Shown: positions 1 to 6,891, numbered from the stretch's first letter. The stretch: 12,752 bases of DNA from an uncultured Asticcacaulis sp. (GCA_946480525.1 CAMLLA010000082.1:1-12752); one strand, 5' to 3'. Notes: generated by a model not told the origin, from the letters alone. Translations and numbers: made by a program.

Positions 1-1
1 T

Positions 2-121
2 GAGCTTGAGGAGGTTTATAATACCGAGCGACACTTACTGTACGTCGCTTGCACTCGGGCACGTGATCATCTGCTGATTTCTGGCGTCGATCCTGCGTCG
101 GAATTTTTGAGCGATCTGTGA
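2..121 (+). CDS. C-terminal end of a UvrD/PcrA-type SF1 DNA helicase (partial, 5' end outside window)
   Basis: Frame 2 is open from the window edge to a TGA at 119-121 and encodes 39 residues. They contain LLYVACTRARDHLLISG, which matches superfamily 1A helicase motif VI (compare YVGITRA in PcrA and YVGVTRA in UvrD); the arginine of TRAR is the residue that contacts the ATP gamma-phosphate in this family. The tail that follows, PASEFLSDL, is short, so the protein ends soon after motif VI without the long C-terminal extension of housekeeping UvrD. The piece is too short to be found by a length-filtered ORF search. Known of the family: ATP-driven 3'-5' DNA unwinding, often as a cargo or defence protein on islands. 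It lies 380 bases from a tRNA-derived attachment site, so cargo of an integrated element is the likely context. Which helicase subfamily, and whether a nuclease domain precedes it, cannot be seen. Confidence 0.8.
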   Translation, partial: ELEEVYNTERHLLYVACTRARDHLLISGVDPASEFLSDL

Positions 122-501
122 GGTCTGTGCGCGCTTCCACATAATGCGCCCGTCGCTTGACGCTTTTCGTGGATTTGTCACAGGGCATAGGGCTTTTCGG
201 AACAGGTTTCCCGGCTTTCCCATCTTGCGTTTAGATGACCGAACTAGGTTAGATACCCCCCTTAGTGACAGCCTGTGGTCCCACCCCCCTAAGGTCTATG
301 CTTTGCCCAACGCGTCGGCTTAAACGCGTTTTCGTGACCAGTCCCAGGGGGCGACAATGCAAATTTCTCTATAGCTGTGGCTTCTTCCAAGTTTCGCACC
401 ACAAAATAAGAAGGTGTGCTGCACCCACGGGGGTACAGTTGGGGGCCACCAAACCGGTAACGAAAAAATAAACAAGTAAATACATATGTTTATATAGTTA
501 T
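122..501. other. Non-coding end of the presumed integrated element
   Basis: I find no gene with a convincing ribosome binding site and coding character in this 380-base stretch. It has three visible parts: an ordinary GC-balanced segment after the helicase stop, a segment with several runs of five or six G or C (253-449), and an AT-rich tract at about 461-500 directly before the tRNA fragment. An AT-rich bend next to a core site, with scattered short arm motifs, is the usual architecture of a tyrosine-recombinase attachment region. That interpretation is inference. Confidence 0.5.
253..449. repeat. Cluster of G5/C6 motifs, candidate recombinase or excisionase arm sites
   Basis: On the plus strand are GGGGGCGAC (347-355), GGGGGTACA (429-437) and GGGGGCCAC (441-449); the last two are spaced 12 bases apart. 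In the opposite orientation are ATACCCCCC (253-261) and CCACCCCCC (281-289), which read GGGGGGTAT and GGGGGGTGG on the minus strand. The two inverted copies are also followed by CCTTAG (260-265) and CTAAGG (289-294), a six-base inverted repeat. Five copies of a short G-rich word in both orientations within 200 bases of an attachment core suggest protein binding sites. Function is inferred from position only. Confidence 0.35.
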
Positions 502-524
502 TTCGATTCCCTTCACCCGCTCCA
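502..524 (+). mobile_element. Attachment site: 3' end of a tRNA-Gly gene without its body
   Basis: The 23 bases read as the last part of a bacterial tRNA-Gly: T-loop TTCGATT (502-508), 3' T-stem strand CCCTT (509-513), 3' acceptor strand CACCCGC (514-520), discriminator T (521) and CCA (522-524). The U73 discriminator and an acceptor strand that would pair with GCGGGTG are characteristic of tRNA-Gly. The bases before it (497-501, GTTAT) cannot form the 5' T-stem strand AAGGG, and the preceding tract is AT-rich, so this is a fragment and not a gene. Tyrosine recombinases commonly integrate in tRNA 3' ends and leave this duplication at the far end of the element. The orientation places the intact tRNA and the element to the left and the original chromosome from 525. 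Confidence 0.75.
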
Positions 525-721
525 GATTCCTGTAAATTACAGAGTCGCGTGCGACTTGCCGGGGCTTGCGCCGATACACGCACGACTTCAGGCGCAGCGT
601 CAGGCTCGGATTGTGCGTTGACGGACAGTGTTGCCAGGTGCAGCATTGTCATGAAACGCACCTCGCGTGGCGGCCAGACACGCGGCTGAACGATCGGGAG
701 GCCGGGGAGGTTTGGACGTCA

Positions 722-1654
722 ATGGCGAGATTGCTTTCCGTATGCGTTGCTGTCCTTCTGTTTGGCTGCGCGGCGCCTGGGCCTAACGGTCCTGCCCCCC
801 TGGCAAATGAAGGGCAAATTGTGGACGCCGAGGCGGCGCCGCTCGCCGAAATGGCGGCCGAAGCGCACTGGAATGATCCGTTTCCGCCATTCAAGGTGAT
901 GGGAAACATCTATTATGTCGGGACAACCGGCGTGAGTTCGTGGCTCATCACCACGCCGCGCGGTCATTTCCTGCTCGATGGCGCCCTTCCGCAAACGCCA
1001 CCGCAAATCATCGCCAATATCCACGCGCTTGGCTTCGATATCCGCGACGTGAAATATCTGCTCAACAGCCATGCGCATTTCGACCACGCCGGCGGCCTGG
1101 CTGCGTTGCAAAGGGCGAGTGGAGCGACCATGGTCGCGAGCGCGGCGGATCGGGAGGTCCTTGAAACAGGTCGTATTGCCTACGGGCCGACGTCGAACAT
1201 TTCCGTGCCGCCGGTGCGCGTCGATCGCGTTATTGGCGACGGCGAGAGCTTAAGCCTCGGCAGGGTCACCTTGATCGCGCACCTTATGCCTGGCCATACC
1301 CCGGGCTGCACAAGCTGGAGCATGGATGTCCGCGGCGACGACGGCGCGCTTCACCACGCCTTTTTTCATTGCAGCACCACGACGGGCGGGCAGGCACTCG
1401 TACCGGAATCCTATCCCGGCATGATCGCAAACTATCGCGCCACTTTCGCCTATGTGCGCACGGTGCAGGCCGACATCTTCCTTGCCAACCATGCCAATTT
1501 TTTCAATCTCAAGGACAGGCGCGCCCGGCAGATCGCGGGCGATGCCAACGCGTTCGTAGATGCCACGGCGCTTCAGGCATTCAACGCGCAAAGCGAGCGG
1601 GAGTTCAATGCCGAGCTGGCAAAGGCGCAGGCCGCGCCCTTGACGACCAACTAA
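722..1654 (+). CDS. Subclass B3 metallo-beta-lactamase, exported, probable lipoprotein
   Basis: The 310-residue product carries the B3 zinc ligands in order: HAHFDH (His117, His119, Asp121, His122), His192 in the PGHTPGCTSW segment, and His257 in FLANHANFF. B3 enzymes use two zinc ions to hydrolyse beta-lactam amide bonds in the periplasm; the block LLNSHAHFDHAGG followed by GATMVASAADREVLETG resembles the Caulobacter CAU-1 group. The start at 722 is chosen because it gives a signal sequence (MARLLSVCVAVLLFGC) and is preceded by GGGGAGG at 704-710. The upstream in-frame ATG at 566 would add 52 polar residues with no export character. Cys16 in LFGC could be a lipobox cysteine, although Phe at -2 is not typical. 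It stands alone, 198 bases after the tRNA fragment, with no adjacent ampR-type regulator. Hydrolysis of another substrate cannot be excluded, since B3-like folds also include non-lactamase hydrolases. Confidence 0.9.
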   Translation: MARLLSVCVAVLLFGCAAPGPNGPAPLANEGQIVDAEAAPLAEMAAEAHWNDPFPPFKVMGNIYYVGTTGVSSWLITTPRGHFLLDGALPQTPPQIIANIHALGFDIRDVKYLLNSHAHFDHAGGLAALQRASGATMVASAADREVLETGRIAYGPTSNISVPPVRVDRVIGDGESLSLGRVTLIAHLMPGHTPGCTSWSMDVRGDDGALHHAFFHCSTTTGGQALVPESYPGMIANYRATFAYVRTVQADIFLANHANFFNLKDRRARQIAGDANAFVDATALQAFNAQSEREFNAELAKAQAAPLTTN

Positions 1655-1679
1655 CGGGACCGCGACACGCCGCTATTTC

Positions 1680-1771
1680 ATGGCAAGGTGGGGTATCCGA
1701 CGCTTGGCCCATTCCCGGGCACGGTTTTGCCATCAGAGTGAATCACGACTATCTGTAGCGCGGCTCTGATG
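1680..1771 (+). promoter_or_regulatory. Two overlapping inverted repeats in the leader of the DUF1304 gene
   Basis: ATGGCAA (1680-1686) pairs with TTGCCAT (1727-1733), and CATCAGAG (1731-1738) pairs with CTCTGATG (1764-1771). The right arm of the first and the left arm of the second share three bases, so the full stems cannot form together. No T-tract follows either one, so they are not intrinsic terminators. They could be alternative leader structures or an accident of composition. Confidence 0.25.
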
Positions 1772-1804
1772 TTCCAGGAGCATACCTGCTGAAGGAGGAG
1801 AGAT

Positions 1805-2155
1805 ATGAACCTTGCCGATCTGGCGATCCTGATCGTGGCGGCGATGCATGTCGCCTTTTTGGTGCTGGAGATGTTTTTATGGAACACGCCCTTTGGTCGC
1901 AAGACCTTTGGACTGACTTCTGAGTTCGCGGCACAGTCGGCAAAACTGGCGGCTAATCAGGGCCTCTATAACGGCTTGCTGGGAATCGGTTTGGTATTGT
2001 CGGTCCTGACTCATGATTTTCACGCTCAGCTATTCCTGCTGAGCTTTGTGATCATTGCCGGGCTCTATGGCGGGTTCACGGTCAAGAAGTCGATCCTGGT
2101 CATCCAGGCACTCCCAGCGGTCGTCGCATTGGTGTTGGTTCATATCGTCAGGTGA
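1805..2155 (+). CDS. DUF1304 family small integral membrane protein
   Basis: The 116-residue product is almost entirely hydrophobic, with four predicted membrane segments at about residues 4-24, 53-69, 74-92 and 98-114. The early motif HVAFLVLEMFLW and the block ANQGLYNGLLGIGLV are typical of the DUF1304 family, whose members are about 115-125 residues long with four helices. The biochemical role of this family is not established. A strong Shine-Dalgarno sequence, AGGAGG at 1793-1798, lies six bases before the ATG and fixes the start. It follows the beta-lactamase on the same strand after 150 bases that contain two inverted repeats, so it may have its own transcript. Nothing links it functionally to either neighbour. 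Confidence 0.88.
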   Translation: MNLADLAILIVAAMHVAFLVLEMFLWNTPFGRKTFGLTSEFAAQSAKLAANQGLYNGLLGIGLVLSVLTHDFHAQLFLLSFVIIAGLYGGFTVKKSILVIQALPAVVALVLVHIVR

Positions 2156-2203
2156 GCCGCAATGCGATCACGCCAATGGACGGTCAGTTCATCCGTCGTT
2201 CAG

Positions 2204-2263
2204 GTACAGCCCCCTACTAAAATAATACCATAGGCGGAAGCCGCACGGTTTAAGGGGGCTTAC
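2204..2263 (+). promoter_or_regulatory. Hairpin that would sequester the ribosome binding site of the serine hydrolase gene
   Basis: GTA (2204-2206), AGCCCCCT (2208-2215) and TAAA (2218-2221) can pair with TAC (2261-2263), AGGGGGCT (2253-2260) and TTTA (2249-2252). This makes 15 base pairs interrupted only by a one-base and a two-base bulge on the 5' side. The 3' arm contains the only Shine-Dalgarno-like sequence and ends at the base before the ATG at 2264. A small nested hairpin, GCGG (2234-2237) with CCGC (2241-2244), lies in the loop. There is no T-tract, so it is not a terminator. If transcription starts upstream of 2204, translation would be blocked while the stem is closed. A promoter -10 at TAAAAT (2218-2223) would instead exclude the 5' arm. 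Confidence 0.5.
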
Positions 2264-3670
2264 ATGACATTATCGCATACACGGCGGGCACATCTTACCT
2301 CGCTGATCGCAACCCTGGGCCTGGGCGTCGCCGGGCAGGCCTGGGCCGGCGACTCCACCTTCGACGGTACCTGGACAGGCCTCCTGGAGTCGGGCTTCAC
2401 CCGCCTGACCCTGCGGCTGGTGATTGCCGGCGACAGCGTCAAGCTGATCAGCGTTGACCAGTCAGGCGCCGGGATCACGCCGGACGAGATCGCCATTGCG
2501 GCCGGGCGCATACGCCTGGGCATGAAGAGCATTAATGCCACATTCGACGGCCGGCTCACCGGCGACGGTTTTATCGACGGCATTTTTACCCAGGGCCAGG
2601 TCTTCCACATGCGTCTGGCGCGTGGCGAAGCGATTGCCCCGTCTTCGGCCTGGCGCCGCCTGACACCGGAATATCTTAACGACCGGCGGATCGCGGCGAC
2701 CACTCCGGCCATGGGCGCTGCCTGGGCGCGCGGCCATCGCTCGGACCTGATGGTGCGCGGCGTGCGCTCCAGCGACGACGAAATCGCAGTGCAGCCCGAC
2801 GATCAGTGGCACTGGGGCTCGATCACCAAGTCGATGACCGCGACCCTGTGCGCGCGGCTGGTCGAAGCCGGCGTCATCGGCTGGGACACCACCATCGGCT
2901 CCGTGCTGGACGCGCCAGGGTTCACCGTGCCTCAGGCCGTACGCGACGCCACGCTGCTGCATCTCCTCAGCCATCGCGCCGGCCTGCAGGCCAATGTCAC
3001 CGGTGAGGAATTCAGCTTCGAACTGAAAGACGCCCGCGAAGAACGGCTGAGATACGTCCGGACGGCATTGACCATGGAACCGGCCAACGGCGTCGGCAAG
3101 AAGATGATCTACAGCAACAACGGCTATACGGTCGTGGGCGCCATGCTGGAAAAGCTGAGCGGCAAGCCGTGGGAAACCCTGATCCAGACCGAGGTCTTCA
3201 AACCGCTTGGCATCAAACACGCCGGCCAGGGTACGCCGGGGCATAAGGGAAAGATCGACCAGCCGCAGGGCCACACGGTCAAGGACGGCAAGCGCAAGCC
3301 CGACCCGGCAGGCGTCTCCGGCAGCGACAATGCCATGGCGATCGGGCCCGCCGGACGGGTGCACATGCCGCTGAGCGACATGATCACCTACCTGACGGCA
3401 CATCGCGACCAACCCGCCAAATTCCTCAAGGCCGAGAGCTGGTCGAAATTGCATACGCCGCAGTTCGCCGGCAACTATGCCTTAGGCTGGTTCAGGCGCG
3501 AAGACGGGGCGCTGTTCCACAATGGCTCCAACACCATGTGGTACGGCGAAGCCTTTGTCGATCCGAAGGCGGGCGTCGTCTGTGCCGCTTGCGCCAACGA
3601 TGCAACGCGTGAAACCATGGCCGCTGTGTCCGCCGTGCTGATGTCGGCCTACGGGGCTGCAACCGCCTGA
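2264..3670 (+). CDS. Exported serine hydrolase, beta-lactamase class C/esterase fold, with N-terminal beta-domain
   Basis: The 468-residue product has a signal peptide cleaved probably after AWA (residue 28). Residues 30-120 form a separate domain beginning FDGTWTGLL and ending with the repeated pattern FDGRLTGDGFIDGIFTQGQ, similar to small beta-barrel domains seen in front of other alphaproteobacterial hydrolases. The catalytic domain carries SITK (Ser186, Lys189), YSN (Tyr283-Asn285) and HNG (His419-Gly421), which correspond to the SxxK, YxN and KTG/HxG motifs of class C beta-lactamases, DD-peptidases and EstB-type esterases. The third motif starting with His rather than Lys favours an esterase or peptidase over a true AmpC enzyme. 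The start is fixed by the signal peptide; AGGGGG lies just upstream inside a hairpin. The gene converges on the beta-helix gene with 45 bases between them. Its natural substrate is unknown. Confidence 0.87.
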   Translation: MTLSHTRRAHLTSLIATLGLGVAGQAWAGDSTFDGTWTGLLESGFTRLTLRLVIAGDSVKLISVDQSGAGITPDEIAIAAGRIRLGMKSINATFDGRLTGDGFIDGIFTQGQVFHMRLARGEAIAPSSAWRRLTPEYLNDRRIAATTPAMGAAWARGHRSDLMVRGVRSSDDEIAVQPDDQWHWGSITKSMTATLCARLVEAGVIGWDTTIGSVLDAPGFTVPQAVRDATLLHLLSHRAGLQANVTGEEFSFELKDAREERLRYVRTALTMEPANGVGKKMIYSNNGYTVVGAMLEKLSGKPWETLIQTEVFKPLGIKHAGQGTPGHKGKIDQPQGHTVKDGKRKPDPAGVSGSDNAMAIGPAGRVHMPLSDMITYLTAHRDQPAKFLKAESWSKLHTPQFAGNYALGWFRREDGALFHNGSNTMWYGEAFVDPKAGVVCAACANDATRETMAAVSAVLMSAYGAATA

Positions 3671-3715
3671 CGATGCAGGCTGCCAGGTCCGCGCCATCTA
3701 CCGAGCTTTGCACGC

Positions 3716-5770
3716 CTAAACGCCGGCCTTCCGCCGGGGATCAACCATCCAGACCTCCTTTGCCGTCGGATTTGCCAGTGGCCCCGCGACCCGCGTCTTG
3801 TCTGCCGGGACGCCCAGCAAATCGCCTTGAATGCGGTTGACCGGCGCCACTTTCGGCATGATCCGGGTATCTTGCAGGGTCAGGCGCAGCGTGTCGGGAT
3901 CGAAGGCGATCTGCATCTTCGCCTCGACGGATGTCCGGTCCCAGCCGTGGGTGGCGCGCCATGCTGCAAGGTCGAGATAGGTTTTCGTGTCACCTTCGTA
4001 AAATCCAAGGAACCGCGCCGGCATGTCGACATAAACATTGCCGTCCGATGTGTTCTTCGGGTCGAGAAAGACGATGGCCGAGGTGCCGCATTGGGCGAAG
4101 ATATTGTTGGCGATGGTGTTGTCGCGCGCCTGGCCGCTGCCCTTGCGGTCCGGGCGCAAGATGGCGAAAATCCCCGAATTGTCGCAGGCTCCGATCAGGT
4201 TCTGCGCAACGACCAGCCGGTCGGTGGCGTTGATGAACAGGCCCGACCCCGCGCATCCCCTCTGGCCCGGCGTGCCGGGTTCGGCATTGCGCACGTCCCA
4301 GATGATATTGTTGTCGATCTGGTTCTGTTCCTGGTTCATCTCGAAATGCACGGCGGCGCTGACGGTCTGGACGTCGGCGAAGATATTACCGGTGACGCGG
4401 CAATTGGCGTCTTCGCTGTCCCACCAGGCTGCATTGGCGTGGCGCATGTGGCGTATGACATTGCGGCGGAACAGCATGTTCCGGGCGCGGTGAAACTTCG
4501 CCCCGGCCGCCTCCCAGCCGCGTTCGGCGTCGGCCCAGCCACACCATTCGATCAGATTATCCTCGATTAGAGTGTCAGTCGTGCCCATGCCGCCGATGCC
4601 ACCAACGCCGCAATAGCGGATGGTGTTGCCGCGGATGACGTGCGAGACGCCGGCTTTAAGCGCGCCCGCGCTGTTGCCGTCAAAGCCGATGGCGAGGCCC
4701 AGGCCATTGGCCCATTCCAGGGTGTTGTCTTCCAGGATCCAGTGGTCGCCTCCCGCCAGCGAGACCATCCCGTGCTGCGGAAAGGGGTAGGCATTGCCGG
4801 CGTGCTGAAAGGTCAGCCCCTTGACCCGGATAAAGCCCAGTCCGCTGCGGGCCGGAACGAAAACGTGCTGGCGGGTCGTCACCTCGATCACATGATCGGC
4901 GGGTGTCCCCGACGCCAAACGGATCTGAATCGCCGTGCCGGATGGATCGATCCAGAACCGCGCATCGGGAACGCCGCCGATCTCCTGCATGACCGGGCCG
5001 CCGCGCCGCCGGGCGGGCAGCCCGTTCTGCGGCACGGGGGGCTTGGTGAAATCCGGAATGGGCTGCAGAGCGGGCGCCGCCAGTTCACGAAGCTGCTCGA
5101 CCGGCTCCAGCGGCTTGCCGTCGACGAACACCAGTCCCCGGCGCCGCACATAGGGCCCCATGTCGACCGTGGCCGTGTTCAGCCACGACCATGACCCCAT
5201 GAGGCTCGGTAAGGCAAAGGGGTTGTAGGCATCGGGAAACAGCGCGCTGTCGAGTTCATGCCGCCAGGTGGTCACGCTGCCTTCGTCGGGCGTGGCGGGA
5301 CTGCCGGGCGGGCGAAAACGCACCGGCACGGTTTCCTGGCGCCAGCCGTCCTTCAGGATTTCCGAGCCCGTGATAACGACTTTGGCGCCCGGAGCGGCCT
5401 CGTAGCTGATCATTTTTGACGGCCCTTCGCCGCCCCTCACCGGCCGCACGCATTCGCGGTAGGTGCCCGCGGCGATGACCACGCGCTCACCCGGCTGAAG
5501 CACCTGCGCCGCGCGGTTGATGGTGCGGAAGGGCCGCGCCTGGTCGCCCGGCCCGCTGTCGTCGGCAGCCGCAGACGTGTTATCGACATAATAGGTCTTC
5601 GAGAAGTTGAGTGGCTGCTCCCAATGCGCGAAGGCTTTGCCGTCGGGCAGCCGGTCTTCCGGCGTGGCCTTCCCCCTGCCCCACGCACCACTGCTGAACG
5701 TCGCCATTCCGCCGGCGGCCGCGCAGCCCAACAGGCGCCGGCGATCGATCCGGCTTTTAAACTGCATCAT
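3716..5770 (-). CDS. Tat-exported right-handed parallel beta-helix protein, GH120/GH141-like glycosidase candidate
   Basis: Counted from the ATG at 5770 the product has 684 residues. A twin-arginine signal is at the N-terminus (RIDRRRLLG, residues 8-16, then a hydrophobic stretch to GAWG). Residues 60-140 hold the YYVDNTS...RPFRTINRAAQVLQPGERV and AAGTYRE opening seen in DUF1565-type beta-helix enzymes. Residues 310-570 show repeated coils with patterns such as WILEDNTLEWA, HVIRGNTIRYC and TLIEDNLIEWC. The segment WWDSEDANCRVTGNIF (Asp451) followed by VHFEMNQEQNQIDNN (Glu477) resembles the region with the catalytic Asp/Glu pair of the GH120 beta-xylosidase XylC, as I remember it. The substrate is unassigned; GH141 or a lyase are alternatives. 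A GTG at 5779 is also in frame, but AGGG at 5779-5782 lies eight bases before the ATG, which is preferred. That site overlaps the end of the esterase gene region, so the two are probably translated from one mRNA. Confidence 0.82.
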   Translation of the reverse strand: MMQFKSRIDRRRLLGCAAAGGMATFSSGAWGRGKATPEDRLPDGKAFAHWEQPLNFSKTYYVDNTSAAADDSGPGDQARPFRTINRAAQVLQPGERVVIAAGTYRECVRPVRGGEGPSKMISYEAAPGAKVVITGSEILKDGWRQETVPVRFRPPGSPATPDEGSVTTWRHELDSALFPDAYNPFALPSLMGSWSWLNTATVDMGPYVRRRGLVFVDGKPLEPVEQLRELAAPALQPIPDFTKPPVPQNGLPARRRGGPVMQEIGGVPDARFWIDPSGTAIQIRLASGTPADHVIEVTTRQHVFVPARSGLGFIRVKGLTFQHAGNAYPFPQHGMVSLAGGDHWILEDNTLEWANGLGLAIGFDGNSAGALKAGVSHVIRGNTIRYCGVGGIGGMGTTDTLIEDNLIEWCGWADAERGWEAAGAKFHRARNMLFRRNVIRHMRHANAAWWDSEDANCRVTGNIFADVQTVSAAVHFEMNQEQNQIDNNIIWDVRNAEPGTPGQRGCAGSGLFINATDRLVVAQNLIGACDNSGIFAILRPDRKGSGQARDNTIANNIFAQCGTSAIVFLDPKNTSDGNVYVDMPARFLGFYEGDTKTYLDLAAWRATHGWDRTSVEAKMQIAFDPDTLRLTLQDTRIMPKVAPVNRIQGDLLGVPADKTRVAGPLANPTAKEVWMVDPRRKAGV

Positions 5771-5782
5771 GTCACTCACCCT

Positions 5783-6790
5783 TTAGGGAGTTTCAGGGAA
5801 CTGCTTACGCTGGACCTTCCACTGCGGGTCCTTGCAGATGCCGCAGTCCGGACCGACGAAATAGGCGCCTGCGGCCTTGTCGCCGCGCAGTTGCCATTCC
5901 AGCCATTTGACGGCGACCTTGGCCGACGGCCCGCCGTTGGGCCGCAGGAAGTCGCCACCGTGGCCGGCGTCATTGTTAGCCACCATCACCGGCACGTGGT
6001 CGATGCGGCTGAAGTCGTCCATGCCGTTATTATAGGCGATGTCCTTGGGCCCGCCGATGATATAGAGCACCGGTGTACGCAGGGTCTTCAGCGTCGCCTT
6101 GGTGACGTTGAGCGCGCTGAGGAAATTGGCGTTGTCAGGGAAGGTGCCGCTGTTTTCGATGATCACCGCCTTGACGCGCGGATCGCTGGCCAGGGACAGG
6201 GCCTGGAGGCCGCCGCAACTGAAGCCCGCCACGGCGATCTTATTCGGATCGATCTTGCCATAATAGGGGCTGTCCGGGCGCGCGTTTTCGGCCAGCGCCC
6301 ATTCCATGCCGGCCTTGACGTCCGCCGCGGTCGTCTGGAGCCGGAAACCCTCGCCTTCCGGACGTGGCGGCAAGGGCGTCGAGCCGGGGCCGGAATGGAT
6401 GCCGCCGGGTGCAACGGCGACATAGCCGTGAGAGGCGATCTCCGCCAGGTGCAGGCGCGCACCCGCACCGTCCGGCGCACAGGCGCCATTGCCCCACGCG
6501 ACGATGCCGAGCTTACCCGGCGCCACCTTCGACAGGTCCTTCGGCCGGTAAACCACGTGGTTGGGCAGACGCGGATCCGTCTCTTTCAGCGCCGGGAATG
6601 CGCCGGTCCCCTCGGTGTCCGGCGCCTTGGCATAGGCCGCTTGGTCGGCTTCTGACCTGGCTCTTTCTTCGGGCGTCTGCTGCGGAACCGCCGGCATGGC
6701 GGGCGGCGGTGGTGCGCTTTGCGCGATCGCTGCGCCGGCCATGGCCAGCGACAAAAGGGCGAGAACCGTTAGGTCCGTTGCACGCTTCAT
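5783..6790 (-). CDS. Secreted alpha/beta-hydrolase, probable carbohydrate esterase
   Basis: The 335-residue product starts with a signal peptide (MKRATDLTVL to AAIA, cleavage about residue 23) and a proline-rich linker. The hydrolase core has the nucleophile elbow GFSCGG (Ser191), a candidate acid Asp250 in IIGGPKD after a late beta-strand, and His277 in NDAGHGG, the normal order for the fold. The oxyanion region is probably VAWGNGAC (residues 97-104). Cys316 and Cys319 near the C-terminus may form a disulfide with each other or elsewhere. AGAGGA just before the ATG at 6790 supports the start. The stop is 12 bases before the preferred start of the beta-helix gene, so the pair form an operon. 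Beside a TonB-dependent receptor and glycosidases, removal of acetyl, feruloyl or methyl esters from an imported oligosaccharide is the likely job; this is inference from context, and the class of ester cannot be read. Confidence 0.83.
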   Translation of the reverse strand: MKRATDLTVLALLSLAMAGAAIAQSAPPPPAMPAVPQQTPEERARSEADQAAYAKAPDTEGTGAFPALKETDPRLPNHVVYRPKDLSKVAPGKLGIVAWGNGACAPDGAGARLHLAEIASHGYVAVAPGGIHSGPGSTPLPPRPEGEGFRLQTTAADVKAGMEWALAENARPDSPYYGKIDPNKIAVAGFSCGGLQALSLASDPRVKAVIIENSGTFPDNANFLSALNVTKATLKTLRTPVLYIIGGPKDIAYNNGMDDFSRIDHVPVMVANNDAGHGGDFLRPNGGPSAKVAVKWLEWQLRGDKAAGAYFVGPDCGICKDPQWKVQRKQFPETP

Positions 6791-6860
6791 TGTCGTCCTC
6801 TCTGTGTATTGGTCTTGCCGCCCCTTGTGCCGAGACTAGCCATTTTTTGTGTAACTGAAT

Positions 6861-6891
6861 ACCGCTGCGCACTTTTTGGCATATCGCTCTA
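6861..6891 (+). repeat. Short degenerate copy of an intergenic dispersed repeat
   Basis: This stretch reads ACCGCT, four bases, then ACTTTTTGGC and ATATCGCTCTA. The repeat at 11653-11702 has ACCGCT, CACTTTTGGC and CATATCGCTCTA in the same order and orientation. The copy here lacks the roughly 20-base palindromic insert found in the other. It sits between the receptor terminator and the esterase promoter region. Confidence 0.55.

Noticed and set aside
144..320. Plus-strand reading frame of about 59 codons after the helicase
   Set aside because: No ribosome binding site, no recognisable family and unremarkable composition within the element's non-coding end.
543..556. AGTCGC/GCGACT inverted repeat after the tRNA fragment as a tRNA terminator
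   Set aside because: The two-base loop and absence of a following T-tract make it a poor terminator; probably a chance palindrome.
566..721. In-frame N-terminal extension of the metallo-beta-lactamase to an ATG at 566
   Set aside because: The added 52 residues are polar and Cys/His/Arg-rich, would bury the signal peptide, and have no ribosome binding site; the ATG at 722 has one.
2462..3454. 330-codon minus-strand frame opposite the serine hydrolase
   Set aside because: Antisense shadow; the plus-strand frame has a signal peptide and all three catalytic motifs.
3827..4570. 247-codon plus-strand frame opposite the beta-helix gene
   Set aside because: Antisense shadow of a gene with clear beta-helix repeats; no independent start signal or family match.
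5771..5779. GTG at 5779 as start of the beta-helix gene
   Set aside because: The AGGG ribosome binding site would overlap the GTG itself; the ATG at 5770 has correct eight-base spacing.
5624..6655. 343-codon plus-strand frame opposite the esterase and beta-helix genes
   Set aside because: It is the antisense shadow of two well-supported genes in GC-rich DNA; its product shows no domain or signal peptide and is rich in Arg, Ala and Gly.
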